Positions 25,386 through 32,755 of a stretch of DNA of 64,000 nucleotides are shown one piece after another. The stretch is taken from the NCBI RefSeq assembly GCF_009467795.1, contig NZ_WIAX01000001.1, forward strand, positions 153,770-217,769. Direction: 5' to 3'. Position 1 is the stretch's first letter. Each line of letters starts with the position of its first letter. The stretch comes from Nesterenkonia halophila (GTDB lineage: Bacteria; Actinomycetota; Actinomycetes; Actinomycetales; Micrococcaceae). The notes under the pieces are model-generated. The model saw only the letters and a program-made list of their open reading frames with translations. It was not told the DNA's origin and searched no databases. A program made the position numbers and the translations under genes.

Positions 25386-26552
25386 TCAGTCGTCGAACGG
25401 GTCGTGGACCTCGACCGCGACGATCGTGCCCGAACGGTCCACCGCCTGCTGGGCGACGAGCACCGCGCCCGGGCGCAGATACGGGTCCTCGGCGGGCAGC
25501 GCCTCGAGCAGCTCGGGGTCGCGGATCCAGTCCCGCAGCTCCTCGAGCACCGTCGGCAGCACGGGCCGGTGGGTGCACATCAGCAGCGGCTGCAGCGCCT
25601 CCAGCGACTTGCGGGTGCGGTTCCGCGGCTTCTGCGGCTTCTCCAGCGCCCGCTTCTCGGTGAGCGAGTCGCGGTACTTCAGCCGGTGGCGGTGGCGCTT
25701 CACGTAGGGGGCGACGGTCTCCACACAGCGCTTCCACGGGCTGGACTCCAGCATCCGGGGCCGCCAGGCGGTCAGCAGCCGCTCGACGGCCTTGGCCTGG
25801 CGCTTGCCGGTGGCCGCCAGCGGACGCTTGCCCTCGGCTTTGGACCAGGAGGCGCGCGGCTTGGCCTTGGCGTGGCGCAGCACGATGAACGGGGAAGTGC
25901 GCAGCCGCATCTCCTCGTGGAGCCGCTCCAGCTCGTCCAGCGGCTGGCGGTCGGTGTCGTTGCTCAGCATCTCGCGGGCCTGCGGGACGGCGACCCAGCG
26001 GACCTCGTCGGTCTCCTCGGCGTCGGGCTTGGGCTTGCCCTCGGTGACCTGGGCCGCCCAGTACCAGACCTCCTTGGACTTCATCCTGCCGCTCTTGCCG
26101 ACCATGTAGCGGGTGATCGGCAGCGGCATGCCCAGGCGCACCTTCAGCCCGATCTCCTCATGGACCTCGCGCACTGCGCACTCCGGCAGCGTCTCGCCGG
26201 GGTCGAGCTTGCCCTTGGGGAAGGACCAGTCGTCGTAGCGCGGCCGGTGGATCAGCAGCACTTCCAGCGCGCCGCGGTTCAGCCGCCAGCACAGGGCGCC
26301 GGCGGCGAGCACCGCGGCGTCGTGGCCGTCGTCGGCGCAGGTCGTGGTGCGCCGGCGCGGCACGCGGGTCATCAGCTCTGCCGGCTCTGCTGACTCTGTC
26401 GCCGCTGTCGGCTCGGCCGGCGTCGCCCCGGTGCCGTTCGTCGAGGGGGCGGCGACGGCGGCGTCCGGCACGGAGCGCGCCGAGGCGCCCGCGCGCGCGT
26501 CGTCGGCGATGTCGGGAACGGCGTCGTCGAGGCTGCGGTCTGTGGTGTTCAC
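25386..26552 (-). CDS. Nudix hydrolase fused to a histidine phosphatase (MutT1-like)
   Basis: 388 residues from GTG 26552; the first 70 are Ala/Thr-rich and unconserved, so MTRVPRR at residue 61 is an alternative start. The Nudix box GKLDPGETLPECAVREVHEE (114-133, continuing IGL) has every metal-binding glutamate. The second half begins VLRHAKA (RHAK 226-229), the phosphohistidine motif of the histidine phosphatase superfamily. The same two-domain plan is found in mycobacterial MutT1, which cleans 8-oxo-dGTP and diadenosine polyphosphates from the nucleotide pool. Assignment to that activity is by analogy. Confidence 0.85.
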   Translation of the reverse strand: MNTTDRSLDDAVPDIADDARAGASARSVPDAAVAAPSTNGTGATPAEPTAATESAEPAELMTRVPRRRTTTCADDGHDAAVLAAGALCWRLNRGALEVLLIHRPRYDDWSFPKGKLDPGETLPECAVREVHEEIGLKVRLGMPLPITRYMVGKSGRMKSKEVWYWAAQVTEGKPKPDAEETDEVRWVAVPQAREMLSNDTDRQPLDELERLHEEMRLRTSPFIVLRHAKAKPRASWSKAEGKRPLAATGKRQAKAVERLLTAWRPRMLESSPWKRCVETVAPYVKRHRHRLKYRDSLTEKRALEKPQKPRNRTRKSLEALQPLLMCTHRPVLPTVLEELRDWIRDPELLEALPAEDPYLRPGAVLVAQQAVDRSGTIVAVEVHDPFDD

Positions 26553-26633
26553 GTCGGTGATGATCCTCGGGAGCTGCTCGGCGGTGCGGCGTTCAGGCGG
26601 GGTCTGCGGGGTCCCTGGGAGACCCGGCGAGGG

Positions 26634-27761
26634 TCAGGAGGAGACGTCGCCGTCGGCGTCGCCGGCGGGGGCGTACATGGTGTCGACGTCCCAGCGGGCG
26701 AAGCCCAGCGCGGTGTAGAGCTGCACCGCCGGGGTGTTGTCGGCGTCGGTGTAGAGCATGATCGCCCCCAGCCCGCGCGAGCGCAGATGCTCGATGCCGG
26801 CCAGCGTCAGCACGCGGCCCAGCCCGCGGCCGCGGGCCTCGGGGGCCACGCCGACGACGTAGACCTCGCCGACGGGCTCGTGGCGGCCCTCGGAGGGATC
26901 GGCGGGGTGGACTTTGGTCCAGTGGAAGCCCAGCAGCCGCCCGTCCTCCTCGGCGAGCAGGAAGCCGGCGGGATCGAACCAGTCCTCGGCCATCCGGGCC
27001 TCGAGGTCCTCGCGGGTCAGCCGCCCCTGCTCGGGGTGGTCGGCGAAGGCCGCCGCATTGACGCGGAGCCAGACCTCCTCATCGCGGCCGGGCTCGAAGG
27101 CGCGGATCTGCACGCCCGCCGGAGCGTCCGGCACGGTGATCTCCTGCGGGGCGGTCAGCCGCATCCGCCACAGTTCGCGCACCGGGCGCCAGGCGAAGCG
27201 GGAGGCCAGCCGCACGGCGGCCTCGTGCTCGCCGTGCGCCCAGGCTCGGCGCGTCCGTCCGGCGGCCGGGGCGAGGGCGTCGGCGGCTAGGGTGTCGGCC
27301 AGCCGGCCGCCGACGCCGTGCTGGCGGCAATTCGGCCGGACCACCATCTCCAGCACATCGGGGGTCTCCGCGTCGCCGCGGACGACGACGCCGGCGCCGG
27401 CGAGCAGCGGCCCCGCGCTCGCGTCCTCGGCCCCTTCATCTGCCGCCTCGTCAGCGGGCTCCCCGGTGGTCTCGGGTCCGCCCTCGCCGGCCGGCCAGGC
27501 CCAGGCGACGGCGAGGCGCAGCGGGGATCCGTCCGCGCCGGCCGCGCCGGCCTTCTCCAGCTCGATCAGCGTCTGCTCCGAGAAGGGCGGATTGCCGTCG
27601 GCCTCCTCGGCGGTGCGCGCCAGCTCCTCCAGCGCGCGGACCAGGTCGGGACCCGGGGCGGCGGAGCGGGGCTCCACTGTGATCTCGGCCGGGGCCCCCG
27701 GGGCGCTCCCTGCGGGGGATCCCGTCGGGGCGGGGGTGCTCGTCGTGTCCTCGGAGCTCAT
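26634..27761 (-). CDS. mshD: Mycothiol synthase
   Basis: 375 residues from ATG 27761. Two tandem GNAT domains: the first (about 25-190) is degenerate with VLEMVVRPNCRQHGVGGRLA, the second (about 205-370) has the full acetyl-CoA loop VYVVGVAPEARGRGLGRVLT and the MSHD ending MLYTDADNTPAVQLYTALGF. It acetylates Cys-GlcN-Ins to mycothiol, the actinobacterial low-molecular-weight thiol. An acidic linker (ETTGEPADEAADEGAEDAS) is inserted in domain one. Synteny with the GlnR gene immediately upstream is the same as in mycobacteria. The start is leaderless (TACAGT 6 nt upstream). Confidence 0.93.
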   Translation of the reverse strand: MSSEDTTSTPAPTGSPAGSAPGAPAEITVEPRSAAPGPDLVRALEELARTAEEADGNPPFSEQTLIELEKAGAAGADGSPLRLAVAWAWPAGEGGPETTGEPADEAADEGAEDASAGPLLAGAGVVVRGDAETPDVLEMVVRPNCRQHGVGGRLADTLAADALAPAAGRTRRAWAHGEHEAAVRLASRFAWRPVRELWRMRLTAPQEITVPDAPAGVQIRAFEPGRDEEVWLRVNAAAFADHPEQGRLTREDLEARMAEDWFDPAGFLLAEEDGRLLGFHWTKVHPADPSEGRHEPVGEVYVVGVAPEARGRGLGRVLTLAGIEHLRSRGLGAIMLYTDADNTPAVQLYTALGFARWDVDTMYAPAGDADGDVSS

Positions 27762-27767
27762 GGCTCT

Positions 27768-27773
27768 ACTGTA
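27768..27773 (-). promoter_or_regulatory. -10 element TACAGT, leaderless mshD
   Basis: Minus-strand TACAGT, 6 nt before ATG 27761; gives mshD a promoter separate from glnR. Confidence 0.5.
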
Positions 27774-27899
27774 TCGGAGCGGAACCACCCGCGGGGCCCG
27801 CCTCCGGCGTGGTCGAGCTCGGGGCATCCCCGGGGCGGGGCGGCGTCGGAGCAGAGGCGGGAGCAGGAGGTGGGGGCAGGCGCCGGACCAGGCGTCAGG

Positions 27900-28610
27900 T
27901 CAGGCGCGCGGCTCGTCCTCGCTCGCGGCGTCCTCGCCGTCCTCCGGCTCCTGGTCGGCGCGGGAGACCACCAGGCGGTAGCCGACGTTGCGGACGGTGC
28001 CGATCAGCGACTCGTGGTCGGGTCCCAGCTTCGCGCGCAGCCGACGGATGTGGACGTCGACGGTGCGGGTGCCGCCGAAGTAGTCGTAGCCCCAGACCTC
28101 GTGCAGCAGGCGGTCCCGGGTGAAGACGTGGCCGGGATGCAGCGCCAGATGCTTGAGCAGCTCGAACTCCTTGTAGGTGAGATTGAGCAGCCGGCCGTCG
28201 ATGGTGGCCATATAGGTGGTCTCGTCGATGGTGATCCCGCCGGCGCGGATCTCGTCGGCGTGGCCCTCCTCGGCGGCCTCGACGGCGCCCATCCGGATGC
28301 GCGCGTCGATCTCCCCGGGGCCGGCCTCGGCGAGCACGAAGTCGTCGACCTGCCAGCTCTCGTTCAGCGCGGGGAGCCCCGATTCGGCGACGACGGCGAC
28401 CACCGGGGCGGCCGTCGACTGCCGCACCAGCTGGCAGAGCGAGCGGGCGTGGGCGAGCTCGGTGCGTGCGTCGACCAGAGTGATGTCCGCGCGGGGAGCG
28501 CGCACGATGCTCGAGGCCTCGGCGGGGAATACCCGGACCCGGTGGGTGAGCAGCTCCAGCGACGGCAGGGCGTCCTCGGGGGTGTCGGTGAGCAGCAGCA
28601 CCTGGGCCAT
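27900..28610 (-). CDS. glnR: GlnR-like OmpR-family orphan regulator
   Basis: 236 residues. The receiver is atypical: MAQVLLLTDTPED has Asp9 but not the usual acidic pair, while Asp47 (ITLVDARTEL) occupies the phosphorylation site. The C-terminal winged helix is canonical (YKEFELLKHLALHPGHVFTR, then RTVDVHIRRLRAKLG). This, and the position next to mshD as in mycobacteria, fits GlnR, the global nitrogen regulator that acts without a cognate kinase. Expected targets are glutamine synthetase and ammonium transport genes outside the window. A TATACT hexamer (28709-28704) gives a leader of about 85 nt. Confidence 0.8.
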   Translation of the reverse strand: MAQVLLLTDTPEDALPSLELLTHRVRVFPAEASSIVRAPRADITLVDARTELAHARSLCQLVRQSTAAPVVAVVAESGLPALNESWQVDDFVLAEAGPGEIDARIRMGAVEAAEEGHADEIRAGGITIDETTYMATIDGRLLNLTYKEFELLKHLALHPGHVFTRDRLLHEVWGYDYFGGTRTVDVHIRRLRAKLGPDHESLIGTVRNVGYRLVVSRADQEPEDGEDAASEDEPRA

Positions 28611-28703
28611 CCGTGGTCTCCCCTGTCCTCGCGTCGTCTCCTCGGCCGGAGGGCGGCGACATCACGGGCCGGCGGGCCTGGCGCCGTCGTGCCGCACGGA
28701 TCG

Positions 28704-28709
28704 AGTATA
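28704..28709 (-). promoter_or_regulatory. -10 element TATACT for glnR
   Basis: Near-consensus -10 on the minus strand, about 94 nt before the glnR ATG. Confidence 0.5.
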
Positions 28710-28765
28710 GCCGCGCCGCCGCCGGACCGAGCCGCGTCGCGTCGGCTCTGGCAGGATGGTCTGCT

Positions 28766-29605
28766 GTGAAACACCTCCCCGTGGCCCTCTCCGGCCTGCT
28801 CTCCGCGGCGGCGCTGCTGGCCTCCTCCTTCGCCGGCGCGTCGGTGCTCGCGGCGGTGGTCTGCCTGATGTGCCTCGTCGTCTCGCTGGGCTGGCCGCAG
28901 CTGATGGGCGTGGCCGCGCGCCGCTCGCTCGTGGCGGTCATCCTGGGCGCCGGCGTCGTCGCCGCGCTCGGCGCGGCCGTCGTCTCGGCGGTCGAGTCGC
29001 TGTTCTTCTGGTCCTCGGTGGCGCTGGCCTTCGGAGTGATGGCCATCTTCGTCATCCAGGTCGTCCGCGGCACCGGACGTCCCCACCGGATCGAGTCGAC
29101 GATCGGCGCTTCCTCCGGCGTGGTGGTGACGACGACGGCGGCCGGCTGGGTGGCCGGGCTGCGGTATCCCGCCGAGCTGGTCGGCGTCGGCGGCGACCGC
29201 GCCGGACTGGTGCTCATCCGCAGCCCGCTGCCCTACGAGGACTGGGGCGTGCTCGGCGTCACCGGCGCCTCCGGCGAGCTGACCGTCGTCGGCCTGGCCG
29301 CGCTGGCGCTCTGCGTCGCGGTGCTGCTGGCCTGCCTGCCGCTGCGCGATCTCCTCGCAGTGCCGCTGATCATCCTGGGCACGGCGGCCGCCGCTCTCGG
29401 AGTCGGCCTGGCCTGGGGCGAACTGACCGCGCTCTTCTCCGTGGTGCTCGGACTGGCGGCCGGACTGCTGGTCTCGGCGATGCGGCGGCTGCTGCTGCAC
29501 CGCGGCGCGCCCGCCGGGCGGATGGCCGCGTTCGCCGTCGGCACCGCCCCGGTGGCGGTGATGGGCGCGCTGGTCTTCTTCGCCGAGCGCCTGCTGCTGG
29601 TCTGA
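28766..29605 (+). CDS. Multi-pass membrane protein, unknown
   Basis: 279 residues from GTG 28766. About seven to eight hydrophobic helices (LPVALSGLLSAAALLASSFA, VLAAVVCLMCLVVSLGW, SLVAVILGAGVVAALGAAVV, and so on to VGTAPVAVMGALVFFAERLL). Charged residues are few apart from HRIESTIGASSGVVVT and LRYPAELVGVG. It matches no family I can name. It starts a plus-strand run with the micro-ORF, nitrobindin and ygfZ, and is divergent from glnR. A CAGGAT hexamer 8 nt upstream may be the -10. Confidence 0.7.
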   Translation: MKHLPVALSGLLSAAALLASSFAGASVLAAVVCLMCLVVSLGWPQLMGVAARRSLVAVILGAGVVAALGAAVVSAVESLFFWSSVALAFGVMAIFVIQVVRGTGRPHRIESTIGASSGVVVTTTAAGWVAGLRYPAELVGVGGDRAGLVLIRSPLPYEDWGVLGVTGASGELTVVGLAALALCVAVLLACLPLRDLLAVPLIILGTAAAALGVGLAWGELTALFSVVLGLAAGLLVSAMRRLLLHRGAPAGRMAAFAVGTAPVAVMGALVFFAERLLLV

Positions 29606-29636
29606 CGCACGTCTGACGACGGCGCAGCCGACCCGG

Positions 29637-29642
29637 TAGACT
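29637..29642 (+). promoter_or_regulatory. -10 element TAGACT, leaderless micro-ORF
   Basis: TAGACT, 7 nt before the ATG at 29650. It probably drives the micro-ORF and the coupled nitrobindin gene. Confidence 0.55.
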
Positions 29643-29649
29643 CGCGGAC

Positions 29650-29784
29650 ATGGACATCGCACTGCAGAACGTCTCGCTGCTGGGACTGGAGATCTTCTTC
29701 ATCGGCCTGCTCGTGCTGGTGGCTCTGGTCATCGCCGGCATCTCGCTGACCGTGATCACCCGCCTGTACAAGGGACAGCGCTGA
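29650..29784 (+). CDS. 44-residue single-helix membrane micro-protein
   Basis: ATG 29650 to TGA 29784. The product begins MDIALQNVSLLGLEIFFIGL, continues as one long hydrophobic helix (LVLVALVIAGISLTVIT) and ends RLYKGQR, so the C-terminus should be cytosolic by the positive-inside rule. Support for a real gene is the leaderless -10 directly upstream, the clean start and stop, and only 3 bp to the next gene. Function unknown. Confidence 0.65.
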   Translation: MDIALQNVSLLGLEIFFIGLLVLVALVIAGISLTVITRLYKGQR

Positions 29785-29787
29785 CCC

Positions 29788-30414
29788 GTGGCACCGATGG
29801 AGCTCCCCACCGACATCACCCCTGAGCTGGCGCCGCTGTACTGGCTGCTCGGCCGCTGGGAGGGGCAGGGGCGCCTCGGCGCCGGCGAGGAGTCGGACCC
29901 GATCTTCACCCAGCGGGTCACCTTCCGCGACTCCGGGCTGGAGTTCGTCGAGTACCGCGCGCAGAGCTGGCTCTCCGACGCGGACGGCACGCGACTGCGC
30001 CCGCTGAGCGTGGAGACCGGCTTCTGGTCGCTGCATCGCCCGCGCGCCGACGCCGACGTCGGCCCCGGACTGGACCCCGCCGACGTGGTCCCGGCCTATA
30101 AGACCGCCTCCGACGTCGAGGAGCTGGCCGTCGACGACGGCACCTATCCGATCACGGCGACGATCGCGCATCCGGGAAGCCTCACCGAGCTGTACACCGG
30201 GCGCATCAAGGGCCCGCAGCTGCAGCTGGCCACCGACGGCGTGATGCGCGGCGAGCATGCGGCGGAATACAGCGGGGCCACCCGCATGTTCGGGCTGGTG
30301 AACGGCCAGCTCTTCTGGCGCTGGGATCTGCAGACCGTCGACGGCGAGACCGTCCCGCACGCCTCGGCGGTGCTGGACCGCATCGCCTCCGCCTCGGAGG
30401 TCGACGGCGTCTGA
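29788..30414 (+). CDS. Nitrobindin-like heme-binding beta-barrel protein
   Basis: 208 residues from GTG 29788. Fatty-acid-binding-protein-like barrel of the THAP4/DUF1794 family: LYWLLGRWEGQGRLG near the N-terminus carries the GxWxGxG motif (22-28), RVTFRDSGLEFVEYRAQSW and ETGFWSLHRP follow, and PHASAVLDR near the end contains the histidine that ligates heme. Nitrobindins bind ferric heme and isomerise peroxynitrite to nitrate or bind NO. Translation is probably coupled to the micro-ORF 3 bp upstream. Confidence 0.88.
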   Translation: MAPMELPTDITPELAPLYWLLGRWEGQGRLGAGEESDPIFTQRVTFRDSGLEFVEYRAQSWLSDADGTRLRPLSVETGFWSLHRPRADADVGPGLDPADVVPAYKTASDVEELAVDDGTYPITATIAHPGSLTELYTGRIKGPQLQLATDGVMRGEHAAEYSGATRMFGLVNGQLFWRWDLQTVDGETVPHASAVLDRIASASEVDGV

Positions 30415-30496
30415 TCCCGACGCCGCGCGTCGGCGTCCCGTCAGGATGCCCGGCGCCGGATCCGCTGGCGACGAGCCCACGACGTCAGGAGCGCTG

Positions 30497-31801
30497 GTGA
30501 CCGACACCGAGACCCCGCCGACCGACCCCGCCGGGGAGCATGCCGAGGAGCACGTCGGCGACCGGCCCGGCCAGGAGCGCTCGCCGCTGCTGGACCGCCG
30601 CGGCGCCGTCGCCGCCGAGGCCGAGGACGCCGCCGTCGCGGCCCACTACGGCGACCCGGTGCGCGAGCAGCGTCGGCTGGAGGCCGGTCAGGCCGTCGTC
30701 GACCTCTCCCACCGCTCGGTGGTGACCGTCTCCGGCCCGGACCGGCTGTCCTGGCTGACCACGCTCTCCTCGCAGCAGGTCTCCTCGCTGGCCCCCGGCG
30801 AGTCCACCGAGCTGCTGCTGCTCGACCTCTCCGGACGCATCGAGCACGACGCCGCCGTCGTCGACGACGGCGCCACGACCTGGCTGATCACCGAGAACAC
30901 CCACGGCGGCGTGCTCGCCGCGTGGCTGGAGTCGATGAAGTTCATGCTCCAGGTCGAGATCGTCGACCGCACCGGCGACTGTGCGGTGCTCGGCTCCGTG
31001 GCCGCGCCGCCCGAGGAGCTGCCCGGCGAGGTCGTCCGCTGGCAGGACCCGTGGCCGCGGCTGGGGCCCGGAGCGGCCAGCTACGCCGCTGTCGAGGAGG
31101 CCGAGCACCCCGGGGCGGGCTGGTCCTGGCATCTGACGGTCGTCGCCCTCGAGCAGCTCGCCGCCGGCGTCGAGGCCCTGGAGACCGGAGCCGCCTGGAG
31201 CCTGGCCGGCGTCCACGCCGCCGAGGCGCTGCGCGTGGCCGCCTGGCGTCCGCGGCTGGCCCGCGAGGTCGATGAGAAGGCCATCCCGCACGAGCTGGAC
31301 CTCATCCGCACGGCGGTGCATCTGGCCAAGGGCTGCTACCGCGGCCAGGAGACCGTCGCCCGCGTGCACAACCTGGGCCATCCGCCGCGCCGGCTGGTCT
31401 TCCTGCAGCTCGACGGCAGCGAGCACACGCTGCCGGCGGTCGGCTCGGACGTGCTCGCCCCGCGCGGGGCGACGGATCCGGAGACGCTCGCCGGAGAACG
31501 GTCGGTGGGCCGGGTGACCTCCACGGCGCGGCACCACGAGATGGGGCCGATCGCGCTGGCGCTGGTCAAGCGCCGGGTCGACCCCGAGGCGCAGCTGGTC
31601 GTCCGCGATCCGAACCGCTCGTCCGCGGCGGAGCAGGGCGACGAGGCGTCGGATCGCGTCGAGACGGCCGAGGGCGCGGAGGCCGGGGAGGATCCTGCGC
31701 CGAGCTTCTACGCTGCCGCCCAGGAGATGATCGTGAAGCCCGACGCCGGCCAGGTGGTGGGCCGCCCGACGGGCGACTTCGTGCGCCCGCCGCGCCGCTG
31801 A
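30497..31801 (+). CDS. ygfZ: Folate-binding YgfZ-type iron-sulfur assembly protein
   Basis: 434 residues from GTG 30497, chosen for AGGAG 5 nt upstream; an in-frame ATG at 30446 would add 17 residues. GcvT-like folate-binding fold (VVDLSHRSVVTVSGPDRLSW, FMLQVEIVDRTGD) with the diagnostic KGCYRGQETVARVHNLGHPP, whose cysteine is essential in E. coli YgfZ. It helps repair or build Fe-S clusters with tetrahydrofolate. The C-terminal 90 residues are acidic and unconserved. A perfect 60-bp palindrome lies 49 bp downstream. Confidence 0.9.
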   Translation: MTDTETPPTDPAGEHAEEHVGDRPGQERSPLLDRRGAVAAEAEDAAVAAHYGDPVREQRRLEAGQAVVDLSHRSVVTVSGPDRLSWLTTLSSQQVSSLAPGESTELLLLDLSGRIEHDAAVVDDGATTWLITENTHGGVLAAWLESMKFMLQVEIVDRTGDCAVLGSVAAPPEELPGEVVRWQDPWPRLGPGAASYAAVEEAEHPGAGWSWHLTVVALEQLAAGVEALETGAAWSLAGVHAAEALRVAAWRPRLAREVDEKAIPHELDLIRTAVHLAKGCYRGQETVARVHNLGHPPRRLVFLQLDGSEHTLPAVGSDVLAPRGATDPETLAGERSVGRVTSTARHHEMGPIALALVKRRVDPEAQLVVRDPNRSSAAEQGDEASDRVETAEGAEAGEDPAPSFYAAAQEMIVKPDAGQVVGRPTGDFVRPPRR

Positions 31802-31849
31802 GCAGGCCCCGCCCCCAGCCCCCGCCGCCGGCGACTATGTCCCGGCTGC

Positions 31850-31909
31850 GATGACTCCGTGGGATGGGTGGGAATGCGCGCGCATTCCCACCCATCCCAC
31901 GGAGTCATC
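31850..31909. repeat. 60-bp intergenic palindrome, copy 2 (perfect)
   Basis: A perfect 30 + 30 bp palindrome with no spacer: outer arm GATGACTCCGTGG, then GATG, then GGTGGGAATGCGC and the complement. It lies between the convergent ends of ygfZ and an acetyltransferase gene. It could form a cruciform or a 60-nt RNA hairpin. Copies 1 and 3 share the outer 13 bp and the GTGGGAA core. Confidence 0.92.
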
Positions 31910-31928
31910 CTGTCGGTGGGCGCGGCTG

Positions 31929-32648
31929 TCAGGTCAGCGTGACCGTGGTGCGGGCGCCGATGTCGACGAAGCCCAGCGCGTGGGCCAGCCGACGGGAGGC
32001 CGGGGCCTCCACTGCGGCCCGCCATTGCGGGACCAGTCCGTCGACGAAGGCCTCCTCCACGGCGACGGCGCCGACGTGGGCGGCCAGCCCCCGGCCGCGA
32101 TGCGCCGGGGCGGTGAGCACCCCCAGCTCGCCGAGCAGCATCTGCTGCACGCGGCGTCCGGCAGCGGTCAGCGGGGTCCCGTCGGACTCGTCGACCAGCG
32201 TCGCGGCCCACTCGGCCGCGGGCAGCCCGGAGGCGGCGACGTCGTCGGCCGGGGAGTCCTCCAGGAGCGCGTGCACCGGCTCCGGCTCGAAGGAGATCGC
32301 GCCGGAGGCCACCGGCGAGGGCGGCACCTCGGGCGGCTCCTCGCTGCACAGCAGGAAGGTCTCGCCGGCGATGCGCGCGCCGGGGTGCTCGGCGGCGGCC
32401 AGCGCCAGCAGGCGGGTCTCGTCGGCCAGCTGCTCGTCGGGCACGGAGCGGGCGCGGTCGAGCAGCGGTTCCGGTCCGGAGAGCACGGCCCGGTCGAAGA
32501 GCCGCGTGAAGGAGAGGGACGCGGCGTCGTCGTCGACGACCTCGAGGCGCAGCCCCGGGTCGCCGCGCTCGAGGTCGAAGTCGTCGAGCTGCAGGGTGCG
32601 CGCCCAGGCCAGGCGGATGATCTGGCGGGTGTGCTCGGTCAGCGGCAT
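31929..32648 (-). CDS. GNAT N-acetyltransferase
   Basis: 239 residues from ATG 32648, which has GGAGG 2-3 nt upstream and TAGGGT 7 nt upstream. The C-terminal half is a GNAT domain: LGELGVLTAPAHRGRGLAAH gives the acetyl-CoA loop and ASRRLAHALGFVDIG the last helix and strand. The N-terminal half (LTEHTRQIIRLAWARTLQLD) is of the kind seen in two-domain actinobacterial acetyltransferases. Substrate unknown. The gene is bracketed by palindrome copies 2 and 3. Confidence 0.8.
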   Translation of the reverse strand: MPLTEHTRQIIRLAWARTLQLDDFDLERGDPGLRLEVVDDDAASLSFTRLFDRAVLSGPEPLLDRARSVPDEQLADETRLLALAAAEHPGARIAGETFLLCSEEPPEVPPSPVASGAISFEPEPVHALLEDSPADDVAASGLPAAEWAATLVDESDGTPLTAAGRRVQQMLLGELGVLTAPAHRGRGLAAHVGAVAVEEAFVDGLVPQWRAAVEAPASRRLAHALGFVDIGARTTVTLT

Positions 32649-32655
32649 GACCTCC

Positions 32656-32661
32656 ACCCTA
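32656..32661 (-). promoter_or_regulatory. -10 element TAGGGT for the bracketed acetyltransferase
   Basis: Minus-strand TAGGGT, 7 nt before ATG 32648. It lies 16 bp from palindrome copy 3, which therefore covers the -35 region. Confidence 0.45.
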
Positions 32662-32677
32662 CGCGTCCGACGCACAG

Positions 32678-32737
32678 GATGACTCCGTGGAAAGTGTGGG
32701 AACGCGCGCGCATTCCCGCACGACCCACGGAGTCATC
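32678..32737. repeat. 60-bp intergenic palindrome, copy 3
   Basis: Outer arms GATGACTCCGTGG and CCACGGAGTCATC are perfect complements; the core GTGGGAACGCGC / GCGCATTCCCGC has two mismatches and the 4-nt hinge blocks (AAAG, CGAC) do not pair fully. 5 mismatches of 30. It lies 19 bp after the pfkA stop and 30 bp before the acetyltransferase start. Confidence 0.88.
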
Positions 32738-32755
32738 GCAGCGGGGGATCGGGCC

